From positions 2,418,001 through 2,482,000 of the forward strand of contig CP021220.1 in the NCBI GenBank assembly GCA_003999685.1: a stretch of 64,000 bases of DNA, read 5' to 3'. Below the pieces are notes generated by a model. That model did not search any database. It was given only the letters and a program-made list of their open reading frames with translations, and was not told the DNA's origin. Of the stretch, positions 32,029 to 43,485 are shown piece by piece. The stretch comes from Taiwanofungus camphoratus. Lineage: Eukaryota > Basidiomycota > Agaricomycetes > Polyporales > Taiwanofungaceae. Position 1 is the stretch's first letter, and every line of letters starts with the position of its first letter. The translations under genes and the position numbers were made by a program.

Positions 32029-33602
32029 TCAACCACCCAGCAGCCGCAAAGCGGCTCGAAGCTCCTTCCGCGCCTGCTCCGTGTCCTCGTAATCCAGCGC
32101 CGAGATGGCGAAGCGGCAGTGCTTCTGCGCGCGCGCGACCACCGCCGGGGTCAGCTCCACAGGCATCTCAGTGACCGTCGCGGCCTCCGGGGGCAGCACG
32201 GGAGGTGGAACAAGGGGCGCGGGCGGTGGAACAAGGGGCGCGGATGGGAGCCGGAACGAGGGGGCGGAGGGGGGCGAGTACGACGGCGAGGGCAGAGCAG
32301 ATGGCGGAAAAGGCGGGGACGGCAGCGGAGGGGTAGACGGGTACGAGCGTGGTGGGCTCGGCGCGGGCACGAACCCGTCCGGCAGGTCGTCGAGCGGAGG
32401 CGCGCCCGGGCCCGGCGCGATGATCTCGGGGACGAACCCGCGCGGGAGCCCCGACTCGGGTGCCGCGGGCGGGGGCGCAGACGCGTCGACGAGGGGCAGC
32501 TGCGCGACGTGCGCGGGCGGGGTCGGGGTCGCATGCACGCCGAACGGGTCGCTCTCTTGCCCGGCGGGCGCGAAGCGCACATTCTTTGGGGCCGTGGTGT
32601 GCTCGTCTGCACTTGCGTCGGCGCCGTATTCGTCCTCCCACCCCTCGAGCTCGCCGCTCACGCGGGCAGTCCGCGGTCCATTGCGCGCCCGTGCATTCAC
32701 GTCGTCTCCTGAGAAGACACGCCCCGGCGTGCCAGGGGTTGCAGCCGTGCTCCAGCTCCCGGGGCTCTGCACGCCGTTCGGTAGGAGGTGCGACTGGGCA
32801 GGGGCATTCTGGAAGAAGCCGTCTTGCTGTGGGGATGGCATGTCCGCTAGGTGGGGAGGTGGCGTATCGCGGGTGAACGCGGGCGCGGAGGGTGAGACAG
32901 ATCGCTGGGAAGACGACGAGGGCAGGGCGGTGTCGGGCTCGGGCTCGGGGACTGGGCTGGAGCCCGCGGGGCCGGGCGTGGGCTTGCGGCCCTCGCGGAA
33001 GGCCTTGGCGATGTCGGCGGCCTTCCACTTCGCATAGCGAATCTTGTCCTCGCTGGAGGTGTCCGCGGCGAGATCGCGGTCCTTTTCGAAGATGCGAAGG
33101 AGCTCGAGGAAGTTGGCGGCGGCGAGGAACTTCTTGGCGGTCCCGCTGTGATGCGCGGGCGGAGCAAGCTTACGTGAAGGTGGGACGAGGGAGGGAGAGG
33201 GCGGGGGCGACGTACCGGGTGGCGGCGCCGCGGCGGTCCTCGTTGTCCGCCATGGCGAAGACCTTGAGTGCGAAGTTGTCGACGTACGCGCTGCTGGCAG
33301 ACTCGTCGTCGATCGCGTCGGTGGGGCCGATGTCCTTTTTGAGGTGCTCGAGGGCGCCGAGGAGGCTGAAGAGGAAGTTGCGGGAGGAAGGGTCTTTAGG
33401 CTTGAGCGCGATGCCCACTTGGGCGGCATAGTATGCGCCTGGTGGGTGTGCAAGGTGAGAGGGAGTAGGTACACGGGTGGGGTCGGAACGTACACCAGTA
33501 GGACATGACGGGGTCCTTCGAGCTGAGTTCATCTGCGCGCTGAAGGTATGGAGAGACCGTCTTCAGGTCTGGGGGGACGGCAGGAAGGTTCAAGAATGCC
33601 AT
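32029..33602 (-). CDS. VTA1: VTA1, regulator of the Vps4 ATPase in the ESCRT/MVB pathway
   Basis: Vta1 binds and activates the AAA ATPase Vps4 during ESCRT-III disassembly at endosomes. Three exons (33602-33494, 33438-33216, 33145-32029) give 482 residues. The N-terminal MIT-like domain reads LPAVPPDLKTVSPYLQRADE, SYWCAYYAAQVGIALKPKD, DNEDRRGAATR, GTAKKFLAAANFLELLRIFE and KIRYAKWKAADIAKAFREGR. A proline-rich linker of about 270 residues follows, longer than in yeast. The C-terminal Vps4-binding helices are VVARAQKHCRFAISALDYED and EQARKELRAALRLLGG. The coding region is much richer in G+C than its neighbours, most strongly in the linker. As a result a 310-codon frame on the opposite strand is open by chance. 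It is divergent from the SDR gene. Confidence 0.93.
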
Positions 33603-34020
33603 GCTGAGTGCGGGTTATGTCCGATAGGTACTGGAGATGCAGAGCAGGGCAACAACGGTGCGCGTGGTTGAATCCAGACTGGGCGAGGAAGATCGACGGG
33701 GGTGCAGGGATCGGAAGGCGCGCGGTGAGGAAGATTCGAGATTGAGCAGAGATTGGGGGGACGCAGCTGGATCTGGGGTCAACCCTAACCCTGCATTGAC
33801 GTTGCCCGACGCCTGTCCATATCAGGCAGCCCGATTGCCTTTTTCCTCGAGTTGTCCCCACCGACGCTCTCTCCATTGCGCGCGCACTCAGCAACACCAG
33901 TGACGCGTATGCATATCCCTGACGTCATCCCCCTCCAGCCTCCTCCTATATATCCTCGGTGAGTCCGTCGTCGTCCTGCAATCCCCTCTTTTCCTCTTCT
34001 CATCGTCTTCATCTATCGAT
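33603..34020. promoter_or_regulatory. Divergent promoter VTA1 / SDR with CRE, TATA and telobox motifs
   Basis: This 418-base region separates the start codons. On the SDR side it has a perfect CRE palindrome TGACGTCA at 33920-33927 and a TATA-like TATATAT at 33947-33953, about 70 bases before the SDR ATG. A telomere-like AACCCTAACCCT lies at 33781-33792. The two former motifs suggest bZIP (ATF/CREB-type) control of the SDR gene. Confidence 0.5.
33781..33792. repeat. Telobox-like AACCCTAACCCT
   Basis: Two copies of the telomere-type unit lie in the VTA1/SDR promoter. This is the second such element in the window (the other is at 10621). It may bind a Myb/TRF-type factor, or be chance. Confidence 0.45.
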
Positions 34021-35223
34021 ATGCGTTACATCAAAGAGTTTCAAAAGGGCTACAAGCCTCCCTTTCAAGAGCAGTCCAGTCCACCAGGCGTTCAGTATAA
34101 ACTCGATCCACAGCCCATCAACGATGTCACCGCCGATGGCGAACCATACAAGTCCGCAGGAAAGCTCAACCGCTTGAGTGCCATCATCACCGGCGGAGAC
34201 AGCGGCATCGGGAGGAGTACAGCCCTTCTTTTCGGTTAGTCCCGTTATTCACCAGCGGAAGCTTCCTCAAAATACTGACGCTGTCGCTAGCCTTGGAAGG
34301 TGCTGACCTGACACTGACCTACACTGCGAAAGAGAAAGACGATATAGAGTCCGTCAGGAAGGAGATCGCTCACAAGACTAAGGATGCCTGCAAACTACAG
34401 CTGCTGGAGCTGGATCTCAGGAAAGAAGAAGCGTGCAAACAGCTCATCGAAAAGCACATTGGCTTCCATGGGAAGCTCGACTCACTGTCCGCATATCTGC
34501 TGTATCATTTTGCTAACCGTCGAAGCTTACCCCTTCACGCAGTGTGCTCAACCATGCCACCCAAAACTCAAACACTTACCTCCCCTCGCTTCCCACAGAG
34601 CAATGGCACGAGACTTTCGACACAAACATCCATTCCTTCTTCTACATCTGCAAAGTCGGTCTGTATTCTATCACATATAATGACTTCGCTGATGAACCCG
34701 TATCCAGGCTGCCATTCCGCACCTCCCTCCTGGCGCGACGATCAACTTCAACGCATCCATTAACATGGCCGTCGGCCACCCACAACTCATCGACTACACC
34801 GCGACGAAGGGCGCGATGGTCGGCTTCATGCGCGCGCTTAGCAATCAGCTCGTGGGCGACAAGGGCATCCGCTGCAATGCCGTCGCGCCAGGTCCGATCT
34901 GGACTCCCCTGATGTACGTACCAGTTTCTTCATCGTGATGACTAGCGGTAGTATGGCCTGTGCGTCATGTTCAATGGTGAATGGCACGCATATAGCCCGC
35001 CAACGATGACAAAGGACTCGCTGAAGTCTTTCGGGACGTCCGTACCCATGGGCCGCGCAGGCCAACCAGTCGAAGTCGCCACCGCCTTCGTGTTCTTGGC
35101 ATCGCCCGACTCGAGCTACATCGGGTGAGCCTTGTCTCTTTTGTATCAACTCGGGCCGTGGTCCTCATGCAGCCGGATAGTGGACAAATAATCCACGTGA
35201 ATGGAGGTGTGGTTATTGAGTGA
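34021..35223 (+). CDS. SDR family oxidoreductase (YghA/glucose dehydrogenase-like)
   Basis: This is a NAD(P)-dependent short-chain dehydrogenase of the subgroup with an N-terminal extension (MRYIKEFQKGYKPPFQEQ ...), related to bacterial YghA and plant/fungal stress-linked glucose/ribitol dehydrogenase-like proteins. The cofactor loop is ITGGDSGIGRSTALLF. Later motifs are LNHATQN (for the usual NNA), NFNASINMAVG (catalytic Ser), IDYTATKGAMVGFMRAL (Tyr-xxx-Lys), RCNAVAPGPIWTPL and GGQIIHVNGG at the end. Six exons fit with GT-AG introns, and the stop TGA is at 35221-35223. The promoter carries a CRE and a TATA-like box, suggesting inducible expression. The substrate cannot be told from sequence. 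Confidence 0.88.
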
Positions 35224-35496
35224 CTTGTCCGTGCAGATTTTCAAGATGCTTGGAAGGTCAAACACGATGTATACTTTCGCTCTGCTTGTGCGCGATGCAA
35301 GATGTGCTGTAGTAATAAATGGCTCGATTCACAAGCCTCACCGCAGAAGAGTCTGACAATCTATCCAAACGTCGGCTGTACTTCGATGGCTCATCTCTAC
35401 TGACATTCGAGAGATGCACAGGAAACGACAACATCACATGAACAAGATCAATGTAATACTCAGGAAAAATGGCGAGCAAGAGCAAATTCAGGCTGC

Positions 35497-38287
35497 TCAG
35501 AGGTATGCAGTTCCCGCCGCCTGCGCATTCATCACGCGCTGCTCGAGCTCGGCGATTCGACCCTTGACTGCGCTTGCCGACACCCCAGTGTAGCGCATCC
35601 CAGCTATGGGACGGTCGGACGCTGCAGACTGAGAGGAGTACACAGATGCTGACGAATGCGAGGAGAGGACAGGGCGGGAAGTGGCAGGGAGCAATGGCGA
35701 GCTGGAGACGGCATGATAACGTGCGTTATTGCGTGAATCACTGTCCATGGGACGTCTAGAGCGTGGGACGGCATACGAGGTGGATGCCTCAGCCTCACTG
35801 GTGCTTGGCGGGAGAGCCGGCAGCTGGCGTGACATTCGGATCGCAGACACTGTCTCACTCTGCGACGCCACAGGATGCCTTCCCGAATAAAGAGCGGAGA
35901 CGTGTCCTAAGCGCGGCGTCGCGTCTCCATCTACAGAAACATGGACATCACGGCGACGCTCATTGCGAGCTGTAGACGCCAGCTTCTCCTGCACACGCTG
36001 CGCGAAAGACGTGCCTCCGGCCGCGCGGGCATCCCTCTTACTTTTGCTTGCGCGGCTCTCCCGCTTGGATCCTAGAGGGCGGGGCCCACCCACACGCGAT
36101 CCCTGCCGTGCTGTCCCGGGACCAGGCGCGATACCAGGTTGCGTGTTGCTATTGCCTCCGTCCACCCGCGCAGCGCCGACCACGAAACCGACCTCCTCGT
36201 CAGAGTCTGGGTCATCCAGATCCAAGTTGCCCAGCGCCGAGCCCGACAGCTCGTTGGCGCTGGGGTAGCTGTTATTCGGCTGGGACTTGGATGCATCGGT
36301 GGAGTAGACGCTGCTGTCGTCTTCGTCGCTGGACTGCAGGGCTGAACGAAACGGGTGGTGGTAGCGATCTGGGTTTGTCACGCGCAGACCGCTTGTGCGG
36401 CTACTGTGGGCAGAATGGGACGTGTGCTCTGAGGGGAGGCGGTGATGGAGAGACGAAGAGACGTGAGAGGCGGCGTGGTGGTCGTGTGAAGTGTTTACTT
36501 GTGTTTTTACATGTCCGCCTTCTGGGAAGCCTGACCAAGGGTTTGTCGATGTAATCCTTGAACCTAGCTCACCATCGATGGAGCGTCGGCGCTGAACAGG
36601 CCGCGTGTAGAAGCCCTCCGACGCCAAAGAAGAGTGATCGGGAGTTGGATCAACTGACAGGAAGTTGACGATGCGTATGGGCAGGGTGACATGGATGTCG
36701 GATGTCAACGACCCGGCACTGACAGCGACACGGACAGAGTGTTCAACTTCTAGGAGTCGACTGCGGGTAACTGACAAGGCGTCAGGCTAGAAACAGGGTT
36801 CAAGTCAGTCTGATGCAGGTGCTTGGAATGGGTTGTGCTTACCGGTAAAAGGATATAGTGCGAGAACTCCAGTTCCTGGCCCGGGCCTACTCCTGTCCAC
36901 CAACCTTTCGCGCTCGCGTGCCCCTTTGTGCTCCGATGGCCCATCTCTAGGATCGTCTCTGCTACTGCTTTGTGAAGCGTTGAGGTCTGGCACGCGTCAG
37001 GATCCACAAAACGTGAGACGCCAGTGTCAAGAGCAGGTTTCGGCCTGAACACTGTCGTGGTCCGCACCAGCGTCAAAGTCAGGCTCTTCACCGTCTTCTT
37101 CGTCTCGTTCGCTACCAGCACTCTGACGCAACACCTCTGACCTGCGATCCAGGTCGTTCGGTGGAGGAACGCCGTGAGTTTGACCTTGCTCCTTTTGTTT
37201 AGCATGGACAGGCCCTTGCAGGCAGATGCTTGCAGGGGTGTCGGTGCTGACGCGAGGATGGTGGAAAGGTCGAGCCGAGGCCATATCTCGCAGTTCCTGT
37301 AGAAATGGGCTATCGAGCGTTTACCGCTCTCCGAGTCTTTTACTCGGATGGAGCTGGAGAAGGAAGCACCATTTGAGACAATGGAATTATGTGTGCCGCA
37401 AGCAGCACCACTTACATCATAGCGATGTATTGCGCCGCTACTCCCGAGTGGACATTCAAAACGCCCTTGGCAACTCCAGAAGGTCCATCTAGCGGCAAGT
37501 GCATGGCAAAGGGAAGAACATGTACACCTTCCGCCGCTTGTGAAAATCCTTCTGGATCTGGAAGCGACACGTACAGACCATGGAAGGCGTCAGTCGCTGC
37601 AGACAATGGCGAAGTACATTGGAAGAATGTGTGGCGGTCGTCTTGATTCGGAATACATTCGAATCCAATGACCCGTATCTTCCCCTCGGCGAGTAAAACG
37701 GGCGCCTCCTTCTTGGACCTCTTCCGCACCTTCACCTTGATTTGCCCTCGTAGATAGCCTCCTTGAACGCACGTATTACTCTCGAGGACGATGTCAACTT
37801 CGACACGTGCCCGCGATTTTGCTTGCTCGAGCAAAACAGCATCACGAGGGGCCTTTTTGGTCTTCTTTCCTTGTGATGCTTGCTCGTCCGAGGCCAACAC
37901 AGCAGCACCCGATTTGAGACGGGAATTTGCATCGCCCATCAGAGTCTTGAGCCTGGACGTATTTCTCGCTTCGCACGCACTCAGATTCTGTAGCGTATCG
38001 GATCTGACAAAGGTGTTGTGTCCAGCCATCTGGAGATCTGCATGTTGAAGTGATCCCGCAGATACGACCGAGATTGTTTGACGTCTCTCCAGGTACCTCC
38101 GAGCTGGAAGTCCTTTGTCTTCGAGGCGCACTGCGGCATCACTCAGTTCTACGCCAAGTATGTTCGTGAAAGGAGGACCACTGCGATCAGGCACGCAATC
38201 AGGCATTGTGGTTTGTGGCCCTGTTATCGTTGGACCTGGAGAAGGGAACCGTAAGTGAGTCGTTATTTCGACCGTAAAAGATGACAT
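35497..38287 (-). CDS. Arrestin-like protein (arrestin N and C domains)
   Basis: This encodes a fungal arrestin-fold protein. The family acts as adaptors, often for ubiquitination and endocytosis of membrane proteins. The N-domain shows RARVEVDIVLESNTCVQGGY, LRGQIKVKVRKRSKKEAP, EGKIRVIGFECI and VHVLPFAMHLPLDGPSGVAK. After an intron (AT|C, near 37410) come ISIRVKDSESGKRSIAHFYR and the C-domain KVKLTAFLHRTTWIAGQRCC, VRVLVANETKKTVKSLTLTL, and GPGQELEFSHYILLP joined over a short intron to SVTRSRLLEVEHSVRVAV and LPIRIVNFLSVDP. The last 300 residues are Ser/His/Arg-rich and disordered, ending in a short helix (KGRIAELEQRVMNAQA). I saw no PPxY motif. The start at 38287 is a plain ATG, but an upstream exon is possible. 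Confidence 0.83.
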
Positions 38288-39078
38288 AGCGGGAGAATTG
38301 ACTGGCTCTCACCATCTATGCAAAAGGGGGGGTGACCAATGGCAATTCCCAAGCCGGCTACGACCTGACCGGTCGACATTCAATTTGTAGAATTGCGTAC
38401 TCAGAAAAGGTTCTCAAATGTTGACGATGAATCAACCGAAGCTTCATATAAGAGGCTGCCTTGAAGGGTGCCATCAGTACATCCTGTCATCTGGAAAGAC
38501 GTCCAGCCTGAACTAAAATGAGGTGGAACTGAAGCCGGAGTTACAGCCATATTTGGCGAAAGGCTGAGGCGAGGGGGCGATGGCATACGAACATGGTAAA
38601 GACACTGTCTAATTTCCACTGGGTGACTTCGATGAAATGGACGACTTGAAAAGGTTGACATAGACAATCCAAGGGCCGAAGGATCACAAGCATCATTCCA
38701 ATTTTATTGCCGTCTGAACTTGAACGATCAGTGCAAGGCCTTATTGGCATAGATCTAAATCAAAGAGGCGCCTGAATACTCACGGGTGGGTAGGTAGGTA
38801 TACTTTGGATAAGGTCCACTGCTTGAATACAGCATGCCGCGACATAGCGATCATCGACAAGTGTTGAATTACGACCATCCATAAGGATACATTACATGCC
38901 ATCCGATCAGTTCAGCAGATGGGAACAATGCCTTCACCGACACAGTGGCGAACGGAATCTCGATTAGCACAGACATGATTATATACATAAGCAGACATTT
39001 AGCTACCGTACTAGCATGGAAGTAACTAAGCATTAGTCCTCATTCAACTAATATTACCTAATCCGTGAAAGCGCAGAT
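38288..39078. other. Intergenic region, possible upstream exon of the arrestin gene
   Basis: About 790 bases lie between the arrestin start and the GNAT stop. A minus-strand frame at 38401-38667 has protein-like composition, but I could not splice it in frame onto the arrestin gene. No other feature is seen. Confidence 0.35.
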
Positions 39079-40235
39079 CTACCAGTGCCCGAGATTCACC
39101 AGTGTCCTTTCAAATCCAAGTTCGAGCCAGGGATCTACGCCTTCGATGGGCTCAGATTCAGGTGAGAGGCCGACGAATCCAACACGGTGATAGACCTTGG
39201 CCGCCGCAGGATTGTTACGAGCCACATACAGGACGACACTATCCTGGGTTTTAAGGAGACTGCCAATACGGCATACCATTAGCACCATCGTGACTGCACA
39301 AACACGATGAACGATATCACATACTGCTGGCACACGCGCCGCGTGAGACGTTCTGCGCATCCACGTTGCCTCCACTTAGGGTTAGTGTACACCTTCGTGA
39401 TAGCTGCCACCGTGTCACTTGTCCTTGTAACAGCAACGATCGACGCTATCTCTGAGCGTCCACCGGGAGCAGTCACCTCATGCACCCATAGTTGTCGGTT
39501 GTGCACAAGGAATGTCGCTTCCTCGACGGCTTCTTTAGGGCTGAGAACGAACGGCTCCTAGTTATGATGTCAGCGACTGACAATACAAATAAAAAGATAC
39601 ATTAATCTCACAGAGGCAGCTGCAAACCCATGACAAAGGCTGGCAGCTTCAGGGATGTCGGTATCCACTGCAAGACGTAGCTGGTAGGTTAAGTCGTGAA
39701 ACACTGTGGGCAGGCGGGCTTTCAGAGTTTGCTTCGTGCAATAGGTAAATTTCGCCTCATAATACTCGGGGTCACTGTCCAAGTAAATGTCTGTCTCCTC
39801 CGTCCATATTGTTGCGAAAGTTCGCGTTATAATATCCAGGGAGAATACGGAGAAAACTCGTTCTGGAGATACGTGCCCTCGAAGCGCATGAGCAACACTA
39901 CGAAGTCTGGGCCAAATATAATCGGGGCGAAGTTGATTGCGCGAGATGGGGGTGAAAATAAAAACGGGGTATGAGGCAATAGGACCTTCAGTGCATGACA
40001 GCACAAAATCGACCAGAGGCGAGGCGCCACTTGAGCGGGAGGTAGTACATACTACCCATATATCATGTACGGGTCCGTCCTCGTCAGCCTTGTTTGTTCG
40101 CCTCGCCTTTTCAGCGTGTGGAAACATAATGTTCGACTCTCTGGGATGTGCGCGGAAAGTGTCCCATACTCCACCAGGAAGGTCATTGGCAGATGTGTAT
40201 GCCTTCACCGCATGACTCGTGATGGGGGCGGGCAT
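39079..40235 (-). CDS. GNAT family N-acetyltransferase
   Basis: This is a fungal GCN5-related acetyltransferase of about 330 residues in three exons. The N-terminal two thirds start MPAPITSHAVKAYTSANDLP and have no motif I recognise; they end DTDIPEAASLCHGFAAAS. The first intron joins to EPFVLSPKEAVEEATFLVHN. The acetyl-CoA fold is visible in IASIVAVTRTSDTVAAITKV, YTNPKWRQRGCAERLTRRVC (the R/QxxGxG/A loop is here QRGCAE) and, after the second intron, DSVVLYVARNNPAAAKVYHR followed by VGFVGL. The end is LELGFERTLVNLGHW. The substrate is unknown. The missing second Gly in the loop is unusual but tolerated in some relatives. Confidence 0.85.
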
Positions 40236-41859
40236 CTCGAACAGTAAATAGAATTGAGGATGGACCTTTCAGAGACAAGGGCGAAGCTCTTCGGTAGGGG
40301 ACAATAGGCTGCATCTCTGGAGAATGTCGAGCTGATCTACTTATACTATACGGAAGCTGTTCCCAGCATACCGGAGATGTTTCCTTCCGATAAGACGTCA
40401 GCAATTCAGGGAGGCTCTCAGTCATTCGAACCCGACATATGACTCACGAATTATAAACGGATACACAGATTTAGTTGGAAGGTGTCATCACGATGGTGCC
40501 AAGATACATGCACGACTAGGATAGCCACGTCCTAGGAGGATAGCCTCTGAAAAGGATGGAAGTGAAACAACGTCAGGGTAGCGACGCCGAGGGTTGAGCC
40601 AATTACCGGTGGATTTCGAGATAACCAGACGGTGCATATCTGTGATGCATGATATCTAGGTCTCCGAAATTCCGGGAATCGATCATTGAATTGACTATGG
40701 GCAGATTCCATCTGCACAACAAGAACGGACGAAGTTCGAGAACGAACCACTGGCGCTGCAGACGCGGAACGAGTCACACTGCAGTAGATATGGAGTACAG
40801 CCCTATCAGAAGGTGACGAAACTGAAAAAGTGATGATGAGAGCACACGGCTTGCGAATGGTATCCTACAGCCTGTCAGGTCAGACTTTGTCCGCGAGCGC
40901 TTCTGACTGAAGTAATCATAGATCACTGCTTGCTTAACCTTCGAGCTTGGTGCTCCAACCAATTTTCATCACAGGTGCTCGCCGAGCGCCGAAGGCAAGA
41001 ATCGTGAGCGCTAGCTCTGACCCGTGGCGCCCTATTACATCGACTGAAACGTCCATAATACATTTGGATCATGTCCCGGGTTGCCCGGATGCTGCAAGAT
41101 CGGACCCGCCTTTATAGACGCCTTTTCCAACGTCTTATTATGGATTGGCCAAACTTTACAAGCGAAGAGCAATGCGTGCGAGAATGGCAGAGACTTCGAA
41201 CTTGGTAAGGACTTTTGAGGGCACAGAAAGTCCCTCGTTGATGGCGGTTTCTCAGTCTATAGTCCAACGTCGACACAGCGCTGCTTTCGACATTTCCGGT
41301 GCCAGTGTCTAACGAAGGTGAGTGATGATCAGGCTAAGTCCTACATGATCGGAGGCAAAAAAAAGGCAACAAACCTCACAGTCTTTGGTCAGGTCGATTC
41401 AGGTCCACGAGTTTGGTGCAATTTCACCGGTGGACCATATGCTCTGCGTCTCGGTGAATACTGAGCGCCCATTGGAGCACAAGCAATATGACTTCCACCA
41501 TGATCATATTTATTTACAAGAGGATGGCTTTGAATGCTTCGTTTGCATTGTAATGGACCGGAATCTGCTAATTCTGGTGAGTTGTTTTGCTGTGACAATA
41601 GTCATCGGTTTCTCCATGCTTGCGCGGATGAAAGTAGACCGATATGTATGTATGCAGATAGACCGTCATAGATACGCAGATAGGTTGAGATTGACCCGCT
41701 ACCAAGTACTATGTATGTAGTAAGTTAGCGCGGGGGTACAGTACTTATGTAACAGGCGTGACATCGAATGTGCTCCACTTGAGTTTTCATGATAAAAGGC
41801 ACTTATTTTACCAAATACGCGCGATGATCGTGGACCGCGACCAAGCTTAGCTTAGCTTT
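40236..41859. other. Intergenic region containing a weak spliced candidate gene
   Basis: About 1.6 kb. The first part should be the GNAT promoter. A plus-strand spliced frame at 41071-41720 is listed as a low-confidence gene. The last 140 bases are the POP3 promoter, with a small direct repeat of AGCTT/TTAGC units at 41845-41857. Confidence 0.35.
41071..41720 (+). CDS. Candidate small protein with LYR-like motif and C-terminal membrane helix
   Basis: I do not recognise this protein and it may not be real. From ATG at 41071 the frame reads MSRVARMLQDRTRLYRRLFQ (note LYR followed by Phe) and continues to REWQRLRT, where GTAAGG at about 41206 begins an intron. Splicing to CTATAG (about 41261), and then from GTGAGT (about 41319) to CTCACAG (about 41381), keeps the frame. 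The last exon holds SLVRSIQVHEFGAISPVDHM, the Cys-containing ECFVCIVMDRN and a hydrophobic helix (LLILVSCFAVTIVIGFSML). The total is about 175 residues. Support is the chain of canonical splice sites in frame; against it, I know no homolog. Confidence 0.27.
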
Positions 41860-43010
41860 ATGTCAGAACAGACTGCTCGTACGCATACCCACCTTTCCAA
41901 CCGCGCCAAAGTTCGCGACAATTTGGACCGCAAAGTAGTCTACCGCAATGTCCTCGACAATCCTTTTCGAGTACAATGGTACCGTGAACAAGCTGCGATG
42001 ATTACTCAATGTACTCACAATTCCATCTCAACTTAGGCCCTCTGTTCCGATGAACTTACAGAAATTAATCATGTCCTGCACAGTTGCCATGGTTGATGGT
42101 GTATCCGACTATCATCTCGCCCGCGAGAAAGAAAGCCGAAAAAGAAAACGATATCAGAAAGCAACCAACGATCGAGCGCGGGACAATAAGAATACTGAAA
42201 CTCGGGATAAGGATAACGGAGCACTGTCTGGAGGTCTGGTCGTTGGGAACCATGATGACTGTGATATGTCTGAGGATACCACCAAAGCTGACAAATCTTC
42301 GAATACTCTGCCTAAACCTGTCATCTTGGATCACCTTACGGTCGGCATCAACGAGGTGACAAAGGTATTAGAGCGGATGGTGCGGTCTCATCGTCAGACT
42401 GTTACTGCTGGAAAGCCTACAAACATTCCGGATTCACAATCCCAATCGCGTCCACGCTTGATCCTGGTTTGCCGCGCCGATGTCGAACCACCCATTCTCA
42501 TCGAGCATCTTCCTCACCTAGTCGCGGCTTGCAATTCTTCAAGATGCACGCTGCCGGGAAAGGCCAGGGAAGGTGTTTGGCTTCTACCTTTACCTAAGGG
42601 TGCCGAGTTGGCGCTGGCAGAAGCTATGGGTCTCAGAAGGGTATCTGCCATGGCTATTCATGTAAGCCGAGCCGCATTACAACATATTTTGTAGTCGAAT
42701 TGAATATGCCCTCTTCGTACGTCAGGATACTGCTCCTGAATTCTTAGCGCTTGCATCCCTGTTAGGGAACGTCCCATTTCCCGCCGCTTCGTGGTTAATT
42801 CCGCAGGTGGGAGATCGGACCACAATTCTTGTTCCAACGCATATCAAACAGCTACGTACTACTGCGCCGAAAGATATGAAGGCCACGAAGGAACAAAGGT
42901 CGCTGGGCCGTGCTGCTGCGAAGGAGCGGAATAAACGGTCGAAAGCGGTTATATCAAAACGTGTGAAAGTAACTGTTGGTAGTGTCAATGAGCGCCTGGA
43001 CCATCCTTGA
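41860..43010 (+). CDS. POP3: RNase P/MRP subunit POP3
   Basis: Pop3 is a small L7Ae-like protein of nuclear RNase P and RNase MRP, which process pre-tRNA and pre-rRNA. Exon 1 starts MSEQTARTHTHLSNRAKVRD at 41860 and ends NVLDNPFRVQW. It joins across a 57-nt intron to PSVPMNLQKLIMSCTVAMVD. A charged low-complexity insert (EKESRKRKRYQKATNDRARD and on) follows. The L7Ae-like part reads DHLTVGINEVTKVLERMV, LILVCRADVEPPILIEHLPH, VAACNSSRC, LLPLPKGAELALAEAMGLRR and VSAMAIH joined over an intron to DTAPEFLALA. The tail is basic (AAAKERNKRSKAVISKRVKV) and ends at TGA 43008-43010. Confidence 0.9.
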
Positions 43011-43485
43011 GGCAAGGCTTTGCGCTCATTTCCGACCACAGGTGGAGGACAACTGCAGCGTGTATTCTGTACGTATAGCTAATTGTCCCATCCGCTGACA
43101 TTCAACGTGAAGCCTGAATGGTCCTTTCGGATGTTTTTGAGGCACTACATTAAGATGGCTTTGATTGAGACCACAGCCTTTTTCAGTTTAAAATCCTTTT
43201 AGATCTAGCATTGAAATTCGTAGAAATGTTGAATGTTGATCTGAGACAGTGAGGTGCAGTCGCATCTAAAAAAATCGAGCCACCGGCCTTGGGTCTCTTA
43301 GGTTATAACTGAGTCTCACATAACTCCCAATAATACATTACCATCAGATCTGAGCAGTCCACGACCCTCTTCAAGTTGAGGCTTCATTCACAAGGTGCAT
43401 AGGGATATATTGCATAGGCCACGGTGAGACATCTAAATATGGTTTCCTACAATGGATCGACCGCTTCAGTCCGCTTTCTGCAACA
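43011..43485. other. Intergenic region between POP3 and dCMP deaminase
   Basis: This is a 475-base stretch holding the POP3 3' flank and the deaminase promoter, A+T-richer than the genes. No coding or RNA signal is seen. Confidence 0.4.

Noticed and set aside
32105-33037. A 310-codon plus-strand open frame, Gly/Arg-rich
   Set aside because: It lies exactly opposite the well-supported VTA1 exon. Its composition is what GC-rich antisense of Pro/Ala/Ser codons gives, and it has no domain.
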